A model generated the notes under the pieces. It was not told where the DNA came from. It did no database searches and was given only the letters and a program-made list of their open reading frames with translations. A stretch of DNA of 37,180 nt, from the NCBI GenBank assembly GCA_900540935.1, contig UQHW01000021.1, forward strand, positions 1-37,180, written 5' to 3'. Below are positions 15,315 to 24,284 of this stretch, piece after piece. Position 1 is the stretch's first letter. Every line of letters starts with the position of its first letter. The translations under genes and the position numbers were made by a program. This DNA comes from an uncultured Collinsella sp. Its GTDB lineage: Bacteria > Actinomycetota > Coriobacteriia > Coriobacteriales > Coriobacteriaceae.

Positions 15315-16235
15315 ATGCGGGAAGTCCCAGTTGAATTGCGTGCCATATCCAAGAGATATGGCGGGTTTGAAGCGGTTAAATCAGTCTCGTTCTCTTTAAT
15401 GGAAGGCGAGCTGTGTGCACTCATTGGGGAGAATGGTGCCGGCAAGAGCACGTTAATTCGATTGATCACGGGGCTTTCGGAGCCATCGTCAGGAACGATC
15501 TCGATGTTTGGGCAAACCGGGAGACGTGAAATACGGAGCTGCAGGGAAAGGCTGGGTTATATGCCCGACCTCAATGCTTCGTATCCTAATCTGACCGCGC
15601 GAGACAACTTGGTCGTTCGCTGTATTGAGTGGGGGCTTCCCACCGATCGTTCCATCGACGGTGTGTTATCAACCGTCGGTTTGGGGGAGGCCGGCGGGAA
15701 GAAAGTGAAGAACTTCTCAATGGGAATGAGGAGGCGTCTCGATCTGGCCATAGCGTTGCTGGGCGATCCGGAGCTGTTGATCCTGGACGAGCCGACAAAC
15801 GGCCTGGATCCGATGGGGATAGTCGAAGTAAGAAAAATCCTTACGCATCTTAACAAAGATCAAGGTAAAACGATTCTCGTATCCAGCCACAATCTTGAGG
15901 AGATGCACAAGCTGGCAACTGATTACCTCTTCATAAGTCATGGTCGCCTCATTCGAAGGATGACCGCACCTCAGCTGGAAAAGTCATGCCGCGGTGGTTT
16001 CGTGTTGCATGTGGACGATCTGGAGCGAACGAGATCGGTTCTCGGAGATGAGACCTCACATTCTTTTCTGCCGGACGGCAGCGTCCTTATGCGCTATGAG
16101 GAGAAAAAGGAAGGGCGGGGCATTGCAATCGAAGCGCTCTCGACCGCAGGTGTGAGGGTTGCGGAGGCGTATTCTCATAGGAAGAGCCTTGAGGAGTTTT
16201 ATTCGGAGCTCATCGGTCGAGAGAGCGAGCTGTGA
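15315..16235 (+). CDS. ABC-2 type transporter ATPase (BcrA/LanF-like)
   Basis: A 306-residue ATPase. Walker A is GENGAGKST, Walker B LLILDEPTNGLD, and the switch histidine is in SSHNLEEM. The signature is FSMGMRRRL instead of LSGGQ, a variation common in bacitracin/lantibiotic self-protection ATPases. The C-terminal 80 residues form the usual accessory region. The ATG at 15315 is preferred because GGGGAGG lies nine bases upstream; upstream in-frame starts at 15306 and 15219 lack such spacing. It overlaps the first permease gene by one base, so the three genes make one transporter, probably exporting the peptide or protecting the producer. Confidence 0.88.
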   Translation: MREVPVELRAISKRYGGFEAVKSVSFSLMEGELCALIGENGAGKSTLIRLITGLSEPSSGTISMFGQTGRREIRSCRERLGYMPDLNASYPNLTARDNLVVRCIEWGLPTDRSIDGVLSTVGLGEAGGKKVKNFSMGMRRRLDLAIALLGDPELLILDEPTNGLDPMGIVEVRKILTHLNKDQGKTILVSSHNLEEMHKLATDYLFISHGRLIRRMTAPQLEKSCRGGFVLHVDDLERTRSVLGDETSHSFLPDGSVLMRYEEKKEGRGIAIEALSTAGVRVAEAYSHRKSLEEFYSELIGRESEL

Positions 16236-17053
16236 TGAAACGCGAGTTCATCTCAGCTTTTCGGAGCGAGGTATGGTTGCTCGCCAGGCACCCGGCGACC
16301 GCTCTGATGATTGCGCTTGCTGCTGTGCTGTATGTGGTTGCGGCTGCGACTTCGTCTGAGGTGCTGATCATGGTCGCCGGTGATGACCCGTATACGCTTG
16401 GAGGGGCTATAGGTTTTATTGGAAACCTAGTGGATGCAGGGGACGTTTTGGGCTCTGTTGCCCGGACGTCTTTTGCGTCTACAGTGGTCTGGATTCCGGT
16501 GACGATTCTCTACGCGGTTTACGCTACGTCGAGAGACTTTGAATCCGTGGCTTACGCCGTATCGAGATCGCGAGGGGTGTCGCAGGCGGCGATTGTGATC
16601 ACGAAGCTGTTGGTGAACTGCACTCTGGTCGGTGCCGTGTATCTTCTTTCTACGACTGCGCTGTATTTAACCAAGATGGCCCAATGGGACGTTGGGGCCT
16701 CGTGCTCAGGGTTTGCCCAATTTGTATCGATTGCGCTGATGATCGCGCTGCTGCTCATTTCGATGTACGCCGCTACCTTCGCCCTGTATTTGCTCACGAG
16801 GAGTGTGGTGGCGAGCAGCGTCGTTGCAATAGCGGTTTCGACATTTGTGATGGTGTGGTTCCCAAGTACATACGGAAGCGGTCAGCCCAGCTTGCTGCTC
16901 ATGCTCTCGCCTGTGTATTACCTGATGAACCTGTGTTCCCTGAGTATGCAGAATGTTGGTGTAATTCAGGTTTTGCTGTATGCGGGCGGCACTGTGCTTG
17001 TGTCGGTTGGAGTTGCGCTCGTCTCGCTATTTGTAAGGACGGCGGTTCGATGA
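16235..17053 (+). CDS. ABC-2 permease subunit 1
   Basis: A 272-residue membrane protein with about six hydrophobic segments and the ABC-2 layout (cytoplasmic start, first helix about 23-42, a long loop, then a five-helix block). The start codon overlaps the ATPase stop (TGATG). A GTG three bases upstream is an alternative start. No catalytic motif is expected. Membership in the immunity-type transporter rests on operon position and topology; I recognise no specific family. Confidence 0.8.
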   Translation: MKREFISAFRSEVWLLARHPATALMIALAAVLYVVAAATSSEVLIMVAGDDPYTLGGAIGFIGNLVDAGDVLGSVARTSFASTVVWIPVTILYAVYATSRDFESVAYAVSRSRGVSQAAIVITKLLVNCTLVGAVYLLSTTALYLTKMAQWDVGASCSGFAQFVSIALMIALLLISMYAATFALYLLTRSVVASSVVAIAVSTFVMVWFPSTYGSGQPSLLLMLSPVYYLMNLCSLSMQNVGVIQVLLYAGGTVLVSVGVALVSLFVRTAVR

Positions 17054-17838
17054 ATCTTGGGATGTCGGTCAGGGCGGAACTGTTCCGCGCAAGAAGAATG
17101 AAACTCGCCGTGATAATAGCGCTGATGTATTTGGGCATCGCGGGGATTTATGTGTTTGCCGGGTCCGGCGCATGGGTCTCCGCAGGGGGAGAGGGCCAGT
17201 TCTTTGGCTTTTCCGCCGATCCGGGCTATCTTTTCTCGATAGGGGTTGGGCCAACGGGTATCTCTTCCTGGCTAAGTGTCGTCTCCATGGCGCATACGGT
17301 GTTCTTCCCAATCGTCTCTGTTGTTGTGGCGGGGACGCTATTCGGTGATGCGACGAGCGTGTCGGCAAGGGGAGTTTCGATTGCTCGGGGCTTCCGCAGC
17401 TGGCAGCTGTTTGCGGCAAAGACATTGGCTTGCGAAGTGTATACGCTGTGCCCCTACATCGTGTTTACTCTCGGTGTCGCTGCGGTCTTTGCCGTGTGCT
17501 CCGGAAGCGGTCTAGACAGCCTTACGGTTGGTAATGTGACCTCGGCACTCCTGTCGAATATCGTTATAGACGCCGCTTATACGCTGATGGTTGCGGTTGC
17601 ATATGAGGTGTTCAGGATCAGATCTCTTGTGTCGGGAGCCTTGCTGGTCGCAACGTTCGCGGGCCTTGTTATCGCGATGAGTTTCCCAACCGTTTTACCC
17701 CCGGTTCACATGGCTTATTGGATGAGGGCGTGCGGGGCTGCCGGCGGGACGGTCCTGATGGCTGCATGCGGCCATGCGGTCATCGTGTCGCTCGCATGTC
17801 TATTGCTGCTTTCGTGCAGTTTTTATCGAAGAAGGTAG
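17050..17838 (+). CDS. ABC-2 permease subunit 2
   Basis: A 262-residue membrane protein with about six hydrophobic segments, an ABC-2 permease-like charged start (RAELFRARRMK) and a short loop GVSIARGFRSWQLFAAK before the third helix. The ATG overlaps the upstream stop (ATGA), so translation is coupled. A longer in-frame reading upstream to 16684 overlaps permease 1 and is not credible. With the preceding two genes it forms a heteromeric exporter. Confidence 0.8.
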   Translation: MNLGMSVRAELFRARRMKLAVIIALMYLGIAGIYVFAGSGAWVSAGGEGQFFGFSADPGYLFSIGVGPTGISSWLSVVSMAHTVFFPIVSVVVAGTLFGDATSVSARGVSIARGFRSWQLFAAKTLACEVYTLCPYIVFTLGVAAVFAVCSGSGLDSLTVGNVTSALLSNIVIDAAYTLMVAVAYEVFRIRSLVSGALLVATFAGLVIAMSFPTVLPPVHMAYWMRACGAAGGTVLMAACGHAVIVSLACLLLLSCSFYRRR

Positions 17839-17872
17839 TGCGCTGGCGTATGCGCAGCGTCTGAGGGTCGAT

Positions 17873-17908
17873 ATGGATTTGATTGGAAATGGAGATGGTG
17901 CGAAGTGA
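17873..17908 (+). CDS. Possible 11-residue leader ORF coupled to the maturase
   Basis: ATG at 17873, with GAGGG five bases upstream, opens an 11-codon frame (MDLIGNGDGAK) whose TGA overlaps the GTG start of the radical SAM gene. It may only serve to couple ribosomes onto the weak GTG start. No function is claimed and it may be chance. Confidence 0.25.
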   Translation: MDLIGNGDGAK

Positions 17909-19203
17909 AACTGTCGCAATTTAATGTGGTGCATGAACATAACGGAAGTCTTCTTATCATGAATGCGCGAACCGGCGGCATCCTGTCGTTAAATCCGGAA
18001 TACGCGCAGAAATTCAAAAGGATTCAAGAAGGGGACGTTCGGGATGCCGATGATCTTGTCGCGGAGCTGATAAGGGGAGGCATCCTAGTCAATGAGGAGA
18101 GGGACGAGCTTGGGGAGATCAGGTTGCAAAGTCGCGCCGCGCGCTTTGCGAATACTGCTCTGTCCCTTACCATTGCGCCAACGATGGCTTGCAACTTTTG
18201 CTGTCCCTACTGCTATGAAAAGGGACAGGCGTACACGACGATGGGCGAGGAGGTTTTGACACAGCTCTCCAAGTTCGTGAAAGATTACTATCCTGGTATC
18301 GCAAGTCTCTCAGTTGGATGGTACGGCGGCGAGCCTCTGCTCGGAATGAAGATGATCGAACGGATTACGTCGGATCTGAAAGATGTCGTGGGGCCAACGT
18401 GTGAATATTCCGCATCGATAGTGACAAATGGCTATCTGCTGACGCCTGATGTTGCAAGGAGGCTCGCGGCATGTGGTGTGACGAGCGCGCAAGTGACTAT
18501 AGATGGATCGAAGTCGGATCACGATTCGAGAAGGATTCTTCACGATGGAAGCCCTACATACGAACGTATTCTCAAGAACGTCAAAGAGTGTGCCGACATC
18601 ATCGATATTTCGATAAGGAGCAACGTCGACAAGACCAACATCGAGGCCGCTCAAGAGCTATTGGATTATCTCGAGCTAAATGGCCTGATGAATAAGGTTC
18701 ACTTCTATTTAGCCCCTGTTGACGATATCAATCAGGTATGTGCGAACGACAGCCACTGCTTTACTGTAAAAGAGTTCTCGTATGAGGAGACTGAGTTTTA
18801 TAAAAGGGCAATTGCGCGGGGCTTCAAAGTTCAACCTTTTGGTGGGACGAATTTCGGGATATGTTGCGCCGTTGGAATCAACTCGTACGTGGTTGATCCC
18901 GTCGGAGATTTGTATAAGTGCTGGGATGACATTGGAATGAAGGAGCGGAGGGTCGGAACTATTTTCGAGCCGCCAATGTTGAGCAAGAACATGATTAACT
19001 GGATGGCATATGAGCCGGATGACCCGGAATGCCAAGAGTGCTTTGCTTTTCCCATGTGCATGGGAGGGTGCCCCAACCACGCCTTAAACGGTGAGGGGAA
19101 ACGTTGCGTTTCCTTCCGGTATGATGCCGAGCAAAAAATGCTGCTCTCCCAGATGATGAATACGGCAAAACGGGGTGCGGGGCAAAATGAGGCTGATGCT
19201 TAA
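17905..19203 (+). CDS. Radical SAM/SPASM peptide maturase
   Basis: A 432-residue enzyme expected to form thioether or related cross-links in the cysteine-rich peptide. Residues 1-75 resemble a peptide-recognition (PqqD/RRE-like) region (FNVVHEHNGSLLIMNARTGG). The radical SAM core has CxxxCxxC at C96, C100 and C103, and the GGEP motif at 141-144. The C-terminal SPASM part carries C320, C321, C339, C376, C379, C385, C389 and C401 for auxiliary iron-sulphur clusters (ECQECFAFPMCMGGCPN). This architecture is that of sactipeptide/ranthipeptide maturases and of anaerobic sulfatase-maturase relatives. The GTG start has GGAGA nine bases upstream. The gene end overlaps the exporter gene by about 17 bases. 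Confidence 0.92.
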   Translation: MKLSQFNVVHEHNGSLLIMNARTGGILSLNPEYAQKFKRIQEGDVRDADDLVAELIRGGILVNEERDELGEIRLQSRAARFANTALSLTIAPTMACNFCCPYCYEKGQAYTTMGEEVLTQLSKFVKDYYPGIASLSVGWYGGEPLLGMKMIERITSDLKDVVGPTCEYSASIVTNGYLLTPDVARRLAACGVTSAQVTIDGSKSDHDSRRILHDGSPTYERILKNVKECADIIDISIRSNVDKTNIEAAQELLDYLELNGLMNKVHFYLAPVDDINQVCANDSHCFTVKEFSYEETEFYKRAIARGFKVQPFGGTNFGICCAVGINSYVVDPVGDLYKCWDDIGMKERRVGTIFEPPMLSKNMINWMAYEPDDPECQECFAFPMCMGGCPNHALNGEGKRCVSFRYDAEQKMLLSQMMNTAKRGAGQNEADA

Positions 19204-20821
19204 TCTCTGTAGAAAATATATACTGGGCGGTCGATTCTACGCCTATCTTGTCGTAACAGTTTTGGTCGGGCTGCTTGCGCTTGCGGGTCCCTTTCTTACC
19301 GGCATAGTGGTAAACCGATTAGCGATGCCGGCCAGCGCCGATCTTGCCGCCGTTCTCGTTTGTTGCCTTATTTTGGTTGCGGTCCAAGCGGTTCGAGCGG
19401 GACTAGTGTATTGCTCAGAGATGCTGTACATCAACCTTCAGTCGCATGCGGGGTTCGGCTTAAATGCGGATACGCTTGAGCACGTGAAGCACCTTCCCCA
19501 GGCATTCTTCGAGGGCTTCAACGCGTCGTATTATAACCAGCAAATCAATCACGACGCTAATGACCTTGTCATCTTCGTAATCAACTCGGTTGTGGGGGTT
19601 TCAAGCAACGTTATCACCCTTTTGTCCGCCCTGTTTGTTCTCGGTAGCCTGAATATCAAGTTGAGTGTGGTCTGCCTTGTTCTTGCGGCAGCGAGTGCCG
19701 CTTTTTATGCGGTTTCACGCGCAAGGCTGTTTGAGAGAAGTTTTGACGTACAAGAGCAGAGCGCGAGGTTTTTTTCCTGTCTACAAGATCAGTTGGAGAA
19801 AGTTGATTTCATCCGCAAACATGCTTTGTTCGATAGGTCCCGCGCTGTACTGGTCGAAGCTTTTAATGGGCTCTATCCAACGATGAGAGCAAATCAGGAA
19901 GTAGGGTCTAGATTTACCTTTGGCAACGCGTTGGTCGCTTCCGCCGCTCAAGGATGTCTTCTTGCTGTGGGCGCGGTTGAAGTGATGGGCGGGAGACTGT
20001 TGCCTGGTTTTCTCGTGACTGCTGTTGGATATTATTCGAACTTAAGCTCAGCGGTACAGTATTTGTTGGGCTGGGGAAGGGATTACCAGACTAATCGCGT
20101 ATGCTATGAGCGGCTGAAAAGAATTTGGGATGTCCCGGTGGAAGCGAATGGCAAATTGGCGCTTGGTCCGATTGAGGAAATCCGTCTAGAGAACATCAAG
20201 CTACGTTATCCAGGGGCGGAAAGGGTCGCGTTAAGCATTGAGGGGCTCGCGTTTTCCAGGGGTCGGCTATATGGAATCTCGGGGCCGAATGGTTCGGGGA
20301 AGAGCTCGCTGCTGTCAGTGATATTGGGGCTATATCCAGATGACACAGAAGGGGCCGTTCGCTACAACGGGGTGTCACAGCGTTGCATCGATCGATATGC
20401 ATTGCGGCGGTGTCGAGTCAGCATTACGGAGCAAGAACCCCCTATCGTTGAGGGGACGATTCTCGATAATCTTACGCTGCTTTCTGATGATTACGAGATG
20501 GATAAGCTGAATCGGATGCTTGTCATATTGGGGCTAGACGAAATGGTTGCTTCTGTGGAGAACGGGGCAACGGCGATGCTTGACGGCGGGAAAGGAGGGG
20601 TGTCCGGCGGCGAGAAGCAAAAGATTGCAATTGTGAGACAGCTGTTGAAATCGCCGGACGTTATGCTTTTTGATGAACCGACCTCAGCACTTGATGCGAA
20701 GAGTCGAGGCGCGCTGATCAAATTGCTTCATGAAATTAAGAGAGACCATATTGTAATCGTTGTCACTCATGACGAGGAGATGCTTGCCGCCTGTGACGAG
20801 GTCATTTCGACGGCTGGATGA
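19187..20821 (+). CDS. Type I ABC exporter (fused membrane and ATPase domains)
   Basis: A 544-residue half-transporter. Residues about 1-290 hold six membrane helices of the exporter fold, and about 320-544 the ATPase: Walker A GPNGSGKSS, signature VSGGEKQKIAIVRQLL, Walker B VMLFDEPTSALD, and the switch histidine in VVTHDEEM. There is no N-terminal C39 peptidase domain, so leader removal must be done elsewhere. The start is uncertain (GTG 19175, ATG 19187 or ATG 19196), as all overlap the maturase gene. It is the last gene of the operon and is the most likely exporter of the modified peptide. Confidence 0.9.
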   Translation: MRLMLNLCRKYILGGRFYAYLVVTVLVGLLALAGPFLTGIVVNRLAMPASADLAAVLVCCLILVAVQAVRAGLVYCSEMLYINLQSHAGFGLNADTLEHVKHLPQAFFEGFNASYYNQQINHDANDLVIFVINSVVGVSSNVITLLSALFVLGSLNIKLSVVCLVLAAASAAFYAVSRARLFERSFDVQEQSARFFSCLQDQLEKVDFIRKHALFDRSRAVLVEAFNGLYPTMRANQEVGSRFTFGNALVASAAQGCLLAVGAVEVMGGRLLPGFLVTAVGYYSNLSSAVQYLLGWGRDYQTNRVCYERLKRIWDVPVEANGKLALGPIEEIRLENIKLRYPGAERVALSIEGLAFSRGRLYGISGPNGSGKSSLLSVILGLYPDDTEGAVRYNGVSQRCIDRYALRRCRVSITEQEPPIVEGTILDNLTLLSDDYEMDKLNRMLVILGLDEMVASVENGATAMLDGGKGGVSGGEKQKIAIVRQLLKSPDVMLFDEPTSALDAKSRGALIKLLHEIKRDHIVIVVTHDEEMLAACDEVISTAG

Positions 20822-21021
20822 TTATCGGATTGTGGCGTTGAAGACCAAGAAACTTGAAATGGCGCGGGCTCTGGGTAGGTCTCCACGGGTACGCCGTCGG
20901 TGCTGTACTCGACCGCCCGGCAAGAAGGTTTTATAGCGTGTTTCCCCAGAGAGGTCCCTTTGTCCGGTAGTGGCGAGGGGAGCCTCTCTTTTGCTCACCT
21001 CTTGCGGCGGAGGGGGACACC

Positions 21022-21534
21022 ATGCGCCTATGCAGGACAAACTGCGCGTTCTTGTCGAATGATGGGCTATGTGTAGAGATGATGGTCTCGGGTAGAGGCC
21101 GTGTCGCGCTCGGCTGCGATGAGCCAGGCAATTCAATCTTCATCCGGGAGGGCCTTGGCAAGACAAGCAGGGCGAAGACCTTGGCGACGTTCGGGAGCCG
21201 TGTGGCGCCCGGCTCCACGCTCATCCACGACATGGAGCCGGGCGCCACACGGCTCCCGTCAACAATCTGTCACTGAAGAGCCAGCACTACAACGCGAAGC
21301 TGCTCAAGGGCGTTCCCGACGGCCAGAACCCGCTGGGGCCCGTGAACCGGATGCGCTACTTCATGCAGTGCTTCCTGAGGGCTCATCCCGGCTCCAACCG
21401 GGACGACATGCGGGGCTGTGGCTATGAGTCCGCCCGAGGACAAGCTTGAGAAGGTCGCGATGGTGCTCGATCGGGCAATGCGATACCCGAAAACGCTCAG
21501 GTTCAGGCAGTTCTATGCAAGAAAGCCCAGTTCA
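21022..21534 (+). pseudogene. IS1595-like transposase remnant in three frames
   Basis: Three successive pieces in different frames read like an IS1595-family transposase: a core piece (CEMMVSGRG-like start, REGLGKTSRAKTLATFGSRV, GSTLIHDMEPG), a middle piece from 21258 (NAKLLKGVPDGQNPLGPVNR, FLRAHPGSNRDDMRG) and the C-terminus from 21424 (PPEDKLEKVAMVLDRAMRYP, KTLRFRQFYA). Frameshifts and a fold-back duplication break it. The rest of the gap 20822-21718 shows no gene I can support. Confidence 0.75.
21192..21258. repeat. Perfect 26-bp inverted duplication inside the dead transposase
   Basis: The arm 21192-21217 is the exact reverse complement of 21233-21258, with a 15-base centre. The left arm is original coding sequence (SRVAPGST); the right arm replaces the expected coding sequence, so it looks like a template-switch (snap-back) copy. 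Confidence 0.9.
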
Positions 21535-21718
21535 GATGAGTTCGACGAGCAATATTTATCAACACAGTGCAAGGGGGGATTATATTTGTATTTCATCCGT
21601 GTTGAGCTTCACACGGTGCGCGACTCATCGCAAACTGGCGGGCGCAGCGGAAAGAAAACCGACTGCAGACGAACGATCGATATCGGGAGCAAATAGCCAC
21701 CGGATGCTTTTCGGTCTC

Positions 21719-22387
21719 CTACGCGTCGACCTCCGCGATTTCTTCTGCGTCTCGCCAAGTTGAAAGGAGCGATGTCGAAAACTCCTTTTCGGTTAGCGTC
21801 AAGACATCCTTCACGCAAAAACCTTTCAATTTGTCAGGAAGCCCAAAACGCGCTTTTTTCCTAATCGAGCTGGCAACCCGCTTCAACGCGGTCTTGTTCT
21901 TGTCCTCGTTGTATACCAAAACAAAGACGCAGTGCTCGCGAAACCATCTCGTCCTCTTTCCCCACAGGTCCGAGCAGATCAAAACGCTGTCCTTGCACTT
22001 CTCGATGAGGGCGTCCCTTTGGCCAAGATTGATACCAAGCTCTTCGTCATCCTTGGGATTGAGCCTCTTCCCCAGCGTCTCCTTCAGACTGCCGTTTTTA
22101 AATTCGACTAGATATAACGTTTCCCGATCGCAATACAGCGCATCGGCGGAGCGCGGGAGTTGCATCCACCTATTGACCTTCTTGCAGTAGCATTCTTTAA
22201 CAGAGTCAAAATTGACAACAGGCAAATCGTCATCCACAAGAGAGACGCTCCCGTCTCTGGATGTTTTGGAGATGGTCGACGTGCAGTCCCTTAGGATACA
22301 GGTCCTGCAACGGGAGCAACCATCGCTGCCATCTGGCACCACGGGAGAGTTCGGATGAGGGCAGGAGGCGCACAGGTCGCTACTCAA
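21719..22387 (-). CDS. Cysteine-rich protein with a PD-(D/E)xK-like nuclease signature
   Basis: A 222-residue protein I do not recognise as a named family. The N-terminus has clustered cysteines (C6, C9, C24, C27, C30, C35, then C66, C68) suggestive of metal binding. A central segment, SADALYCDRETLYLVEFKNG, gives D82...E95-x-K97 on two predicted beta strands, the layout of PD-(D/E)xK nucleases. The TTG start at 22387 overlaps the upstream ATPase stop by eight bases and has GGAGGAG seven bases before it; an ATG at 22417 would lengthen the overlap. Co-expression with an OLD/RecF-like ATPase suggests a two-gene defence module, with this protein as effector. The nuclease assignment is inferred from one motif. 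Confidence 0.6.
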   Translation of the reverse strand: MSSDLCASCPHPNSPVVPDGSDGCSRCRTCILRDCTSTISKTSRDGSVSLVDDDLPVVNFDSVKECYCKKVNRWMQLPRSADALYCDRETLYLVEFKNGSLKETLGKRLNPKDDEELGINLGQRDALIEKCKDSVLICSDLWGKRTRWFREHCVFVLVYNEDKNKTALKRVASSIRKKARFGLPDKLKGFCVKDVLTLTEKEFSTSLLSTWRDAEEIAEVDA

Positions 22388-23678
22388 GGCCGTACTCCTC
22401 CCTCTCAAGCGTATCAAAAGGAGCCGCCAGCTTCTCGTAGGCGACCTCAGTCGAGCCGGTTATTTCGGCAAAGCGAGAGCGTCCATCAGCGCAGGTCTCC
22501 GCAAGATAATATGAGCACAATCCATCAACAGCGTGCTTCTTAGAATACACTTCGATCGCATTCAAGAAATATGGACTATGGGTGCTCATTAAGACGTGCA
22601 TCCCGAGCTCTTTCTGGAGCAGCACGATTATCTCGGCGAAGGCCAGCTGCCATGCAGGATGAAGATGAATCTCGGGTTCATCGAGGATAATAGTCCCTCC
22701 GGCATCTAGCGCGCCGGACTTCAAGAGCACCTTCATGATGGCGAACGTCTTCAAGCCAGCAGAAAGGTTCCCAGGCTCCAACCCCCGAGCGAAGCCCTCT
22801 TCGAGATACGTAAGGTGACCGCGACTTTCGCTCCTCTCGAAATACCCCGGACATAAGGAGGAGACCTTGTCCATGAGAACCTTCAGGTGCCGCTCCTTCG
22901 CGATCTCGTCGAACAGCGAGGACTCGCTGTCATCGTTACGGATGGTCGCCTGAATCAAATCTTGCCGCAGCTCCTCCTGGTGTCCAAGGAGGGGCCTGAA
23001 CCGAAAAGCGGGGCCGTAGGGCCCTCCGAGAGAATCGATCAGGAACGGGTCGTCCAGATAATGCGCCCTGAATCGCAAAACCCTCCTATCGTGCACCTCC
23101 GCCACCTCGTCACCTGCAACCGAGAAAACCGTAGATGCGTCCTTTATCTGGAGTTCGACCTTCCCGGGCTCTTCGCCGAAAACCGAATTGATCTGGCCGT
23201 TGAACTCGCTTTGGAACCTGTTTGTCGCAATCGCACGAAATACCTCATCATCGGAGATATCCATGATCTCGATAATCTGATCGGCAACTCCTGCTACGCC
23301 ATTCGTGAAATCGGATTCGATCTCACGGGAGATCTCCTCCCCGTAATACTCCTTTATCTCATCAATAAGCTCGTCCCTCGTGCACTCGCCCGAAAAAACC
23401 CTGTCGATGAAACCATTCATTCTTCCAGCAGTTCGCCTGTGGCGAGACGTGGAGTCGAGAGGGCCTCCCACATATGCCTTCCTGATGGCGCGTTCAACAC
23501 TATTGCGCCTCATGCGGTCGATTTTGTTCTCCGAATCGGACATGCTGTTGAAGGCCGCATAAAGCGCTTTTCCAACCGTGCTTTTCCCCGTCCCGTTCTC
23601 CCCGGCGATCACGGCAATGCCATTAATCTCGATATCGGCCTCAGCGACCCTGCCGATGTTTTTCACCTTGATTTTCAA
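22380..23678 (-). CDS. AAA15/AAA21 (OLD/RecF-like) ATPase
   Basis: A 432-residue ABC/SMC-like ATPase. Walker A is GENGTGKST (26-34), the ABC signature is LSAG (305-308), Walker B is TIILDEPEIHLHPAW (329-343), and the switch histidine H367 lies in LMSTHSPYFLN. The middle (about 50-290) is a poorly conserved helical insert. There is no TOPRIM domain, so it is not a complete OLD nuclease; it resembles ATPases of Septu, PARIS and similar defence systems. The start is apparently TTG at 23678, as every upstream frame is closed; GGTGAT stands a few bases before it. The partner gene overlaps its stop. Confidence 0.8.
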   Translation of the reverse strand: MKIKVKNIGRVAEADIEINGIAVIAGENGTGKSTVGKALYAAFNSMSDSENKIDRMRRNSVERAIRKAYVGGPLDSTSRHRRTAGRMNGFIDRVFSGECTRDELIDEIKEYYGEEISREIESDFTNGVAGVADQIIEIMDISDDEVFRAIATNRFQSEFNGQINSVFGEEPGKVELQIKDASTVFSVAGDEVAEVHDRRVLRFRAHYLDDPFLIDSLGGPYGPAFRFRPLLGHQEELRQDLIQATIRNDDSESSLFDEIAKERHLKVLMDKVSSLCPGYFERSESRGHLTYLEEGFARGLEPGNLSAGLKTFAIMKVLLKSGALDAGGTIILDEPEIHLHPAWQLAFAEIIVLLQKELGMHVLMSTHSPYFLNAIEVYSKKHAVDGLCSYYLAETCADGRSRFAEITGSTEVAYEKLAAPFDTLEREEYGLE

Positions 23679-23972
23679 TGCATATCACCAGCTCTAAACT
23701 CGCGAGACTCAATAGCTCGATTATCGCACAGGGAGATCGACTTCTCGAGGACTCCCTAAATGGAACGCGCGGGGAGGACATGGCTCGCCGCCGTCCGCTT
23801 TGCGTTCGCGCGGGGAAGGGTGACGACCAGGGGCCTCTCCGGGCTCATCAAGAGGAGCGCCGGATCCTCCTCGTCCATTTGAACTGTATTGTATCCCAGG
23901 ACACTTGACTTAGAGGAATGGCGTTGAGCGGCGATAATCGTTTCAGCGCCAAAAAGAAAGGAGTGTTCAGTC

Positions 23973-24284
23973 ATGGCAGATAGGCTCTCCTGCACAGCGG
24001 GGCACCGCATCGAGGCCGCAGACTTCGCCGTCGCGTCGGGGAAGCCCATCGCCCAAGTGGCTGCCGACCTCGGCATCAATGAGAAGATCCTGGGAAGATG
24101 GGTGACGGTCAGAAAGAAGGAACTGGCCAACCACCCGTTCGCGGCGGCCGCGGCCAAGACCGAGACCGCCGAGATGAGGGCCGCCCGCAAGTGCATGCGC
24201 GAGCTCGAGCTCGAGAACGAGTTCCTAAAAAGCCCCGACCTCACATTGGAGGCCGGGGCCAGTAGATTTTTGGGACATGTCTAG
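23973..24284 (+). pseudogene. Truncated IS3-family OrfA transposase
   Basis: The reading frame encodes a helix-turn-helix OrfA (EAADFAVASGKPIAQVAADL, GINEKILGRWV) followed by the leucine-zipper region RELELENEFLK, where the family match stops. The final 18 residues are unrelated. The expected FLKKAAAFFA end and the whole OrfB integrase are missing. The ribosome site GAAAGGAG and start are intact. Upstream bases 23679-23972 hold the possible IS left end near 23880 (CCCAGGACACTTGACTT) and no other gene I can support. Confidence 0.75.

Noticed and set aside
16684..17049. Upstream extension of the second ABC-2 permease
   Set aside because: It overlaps permease 1 in another frame; the ATGA overlap at 17050 is the natural start.
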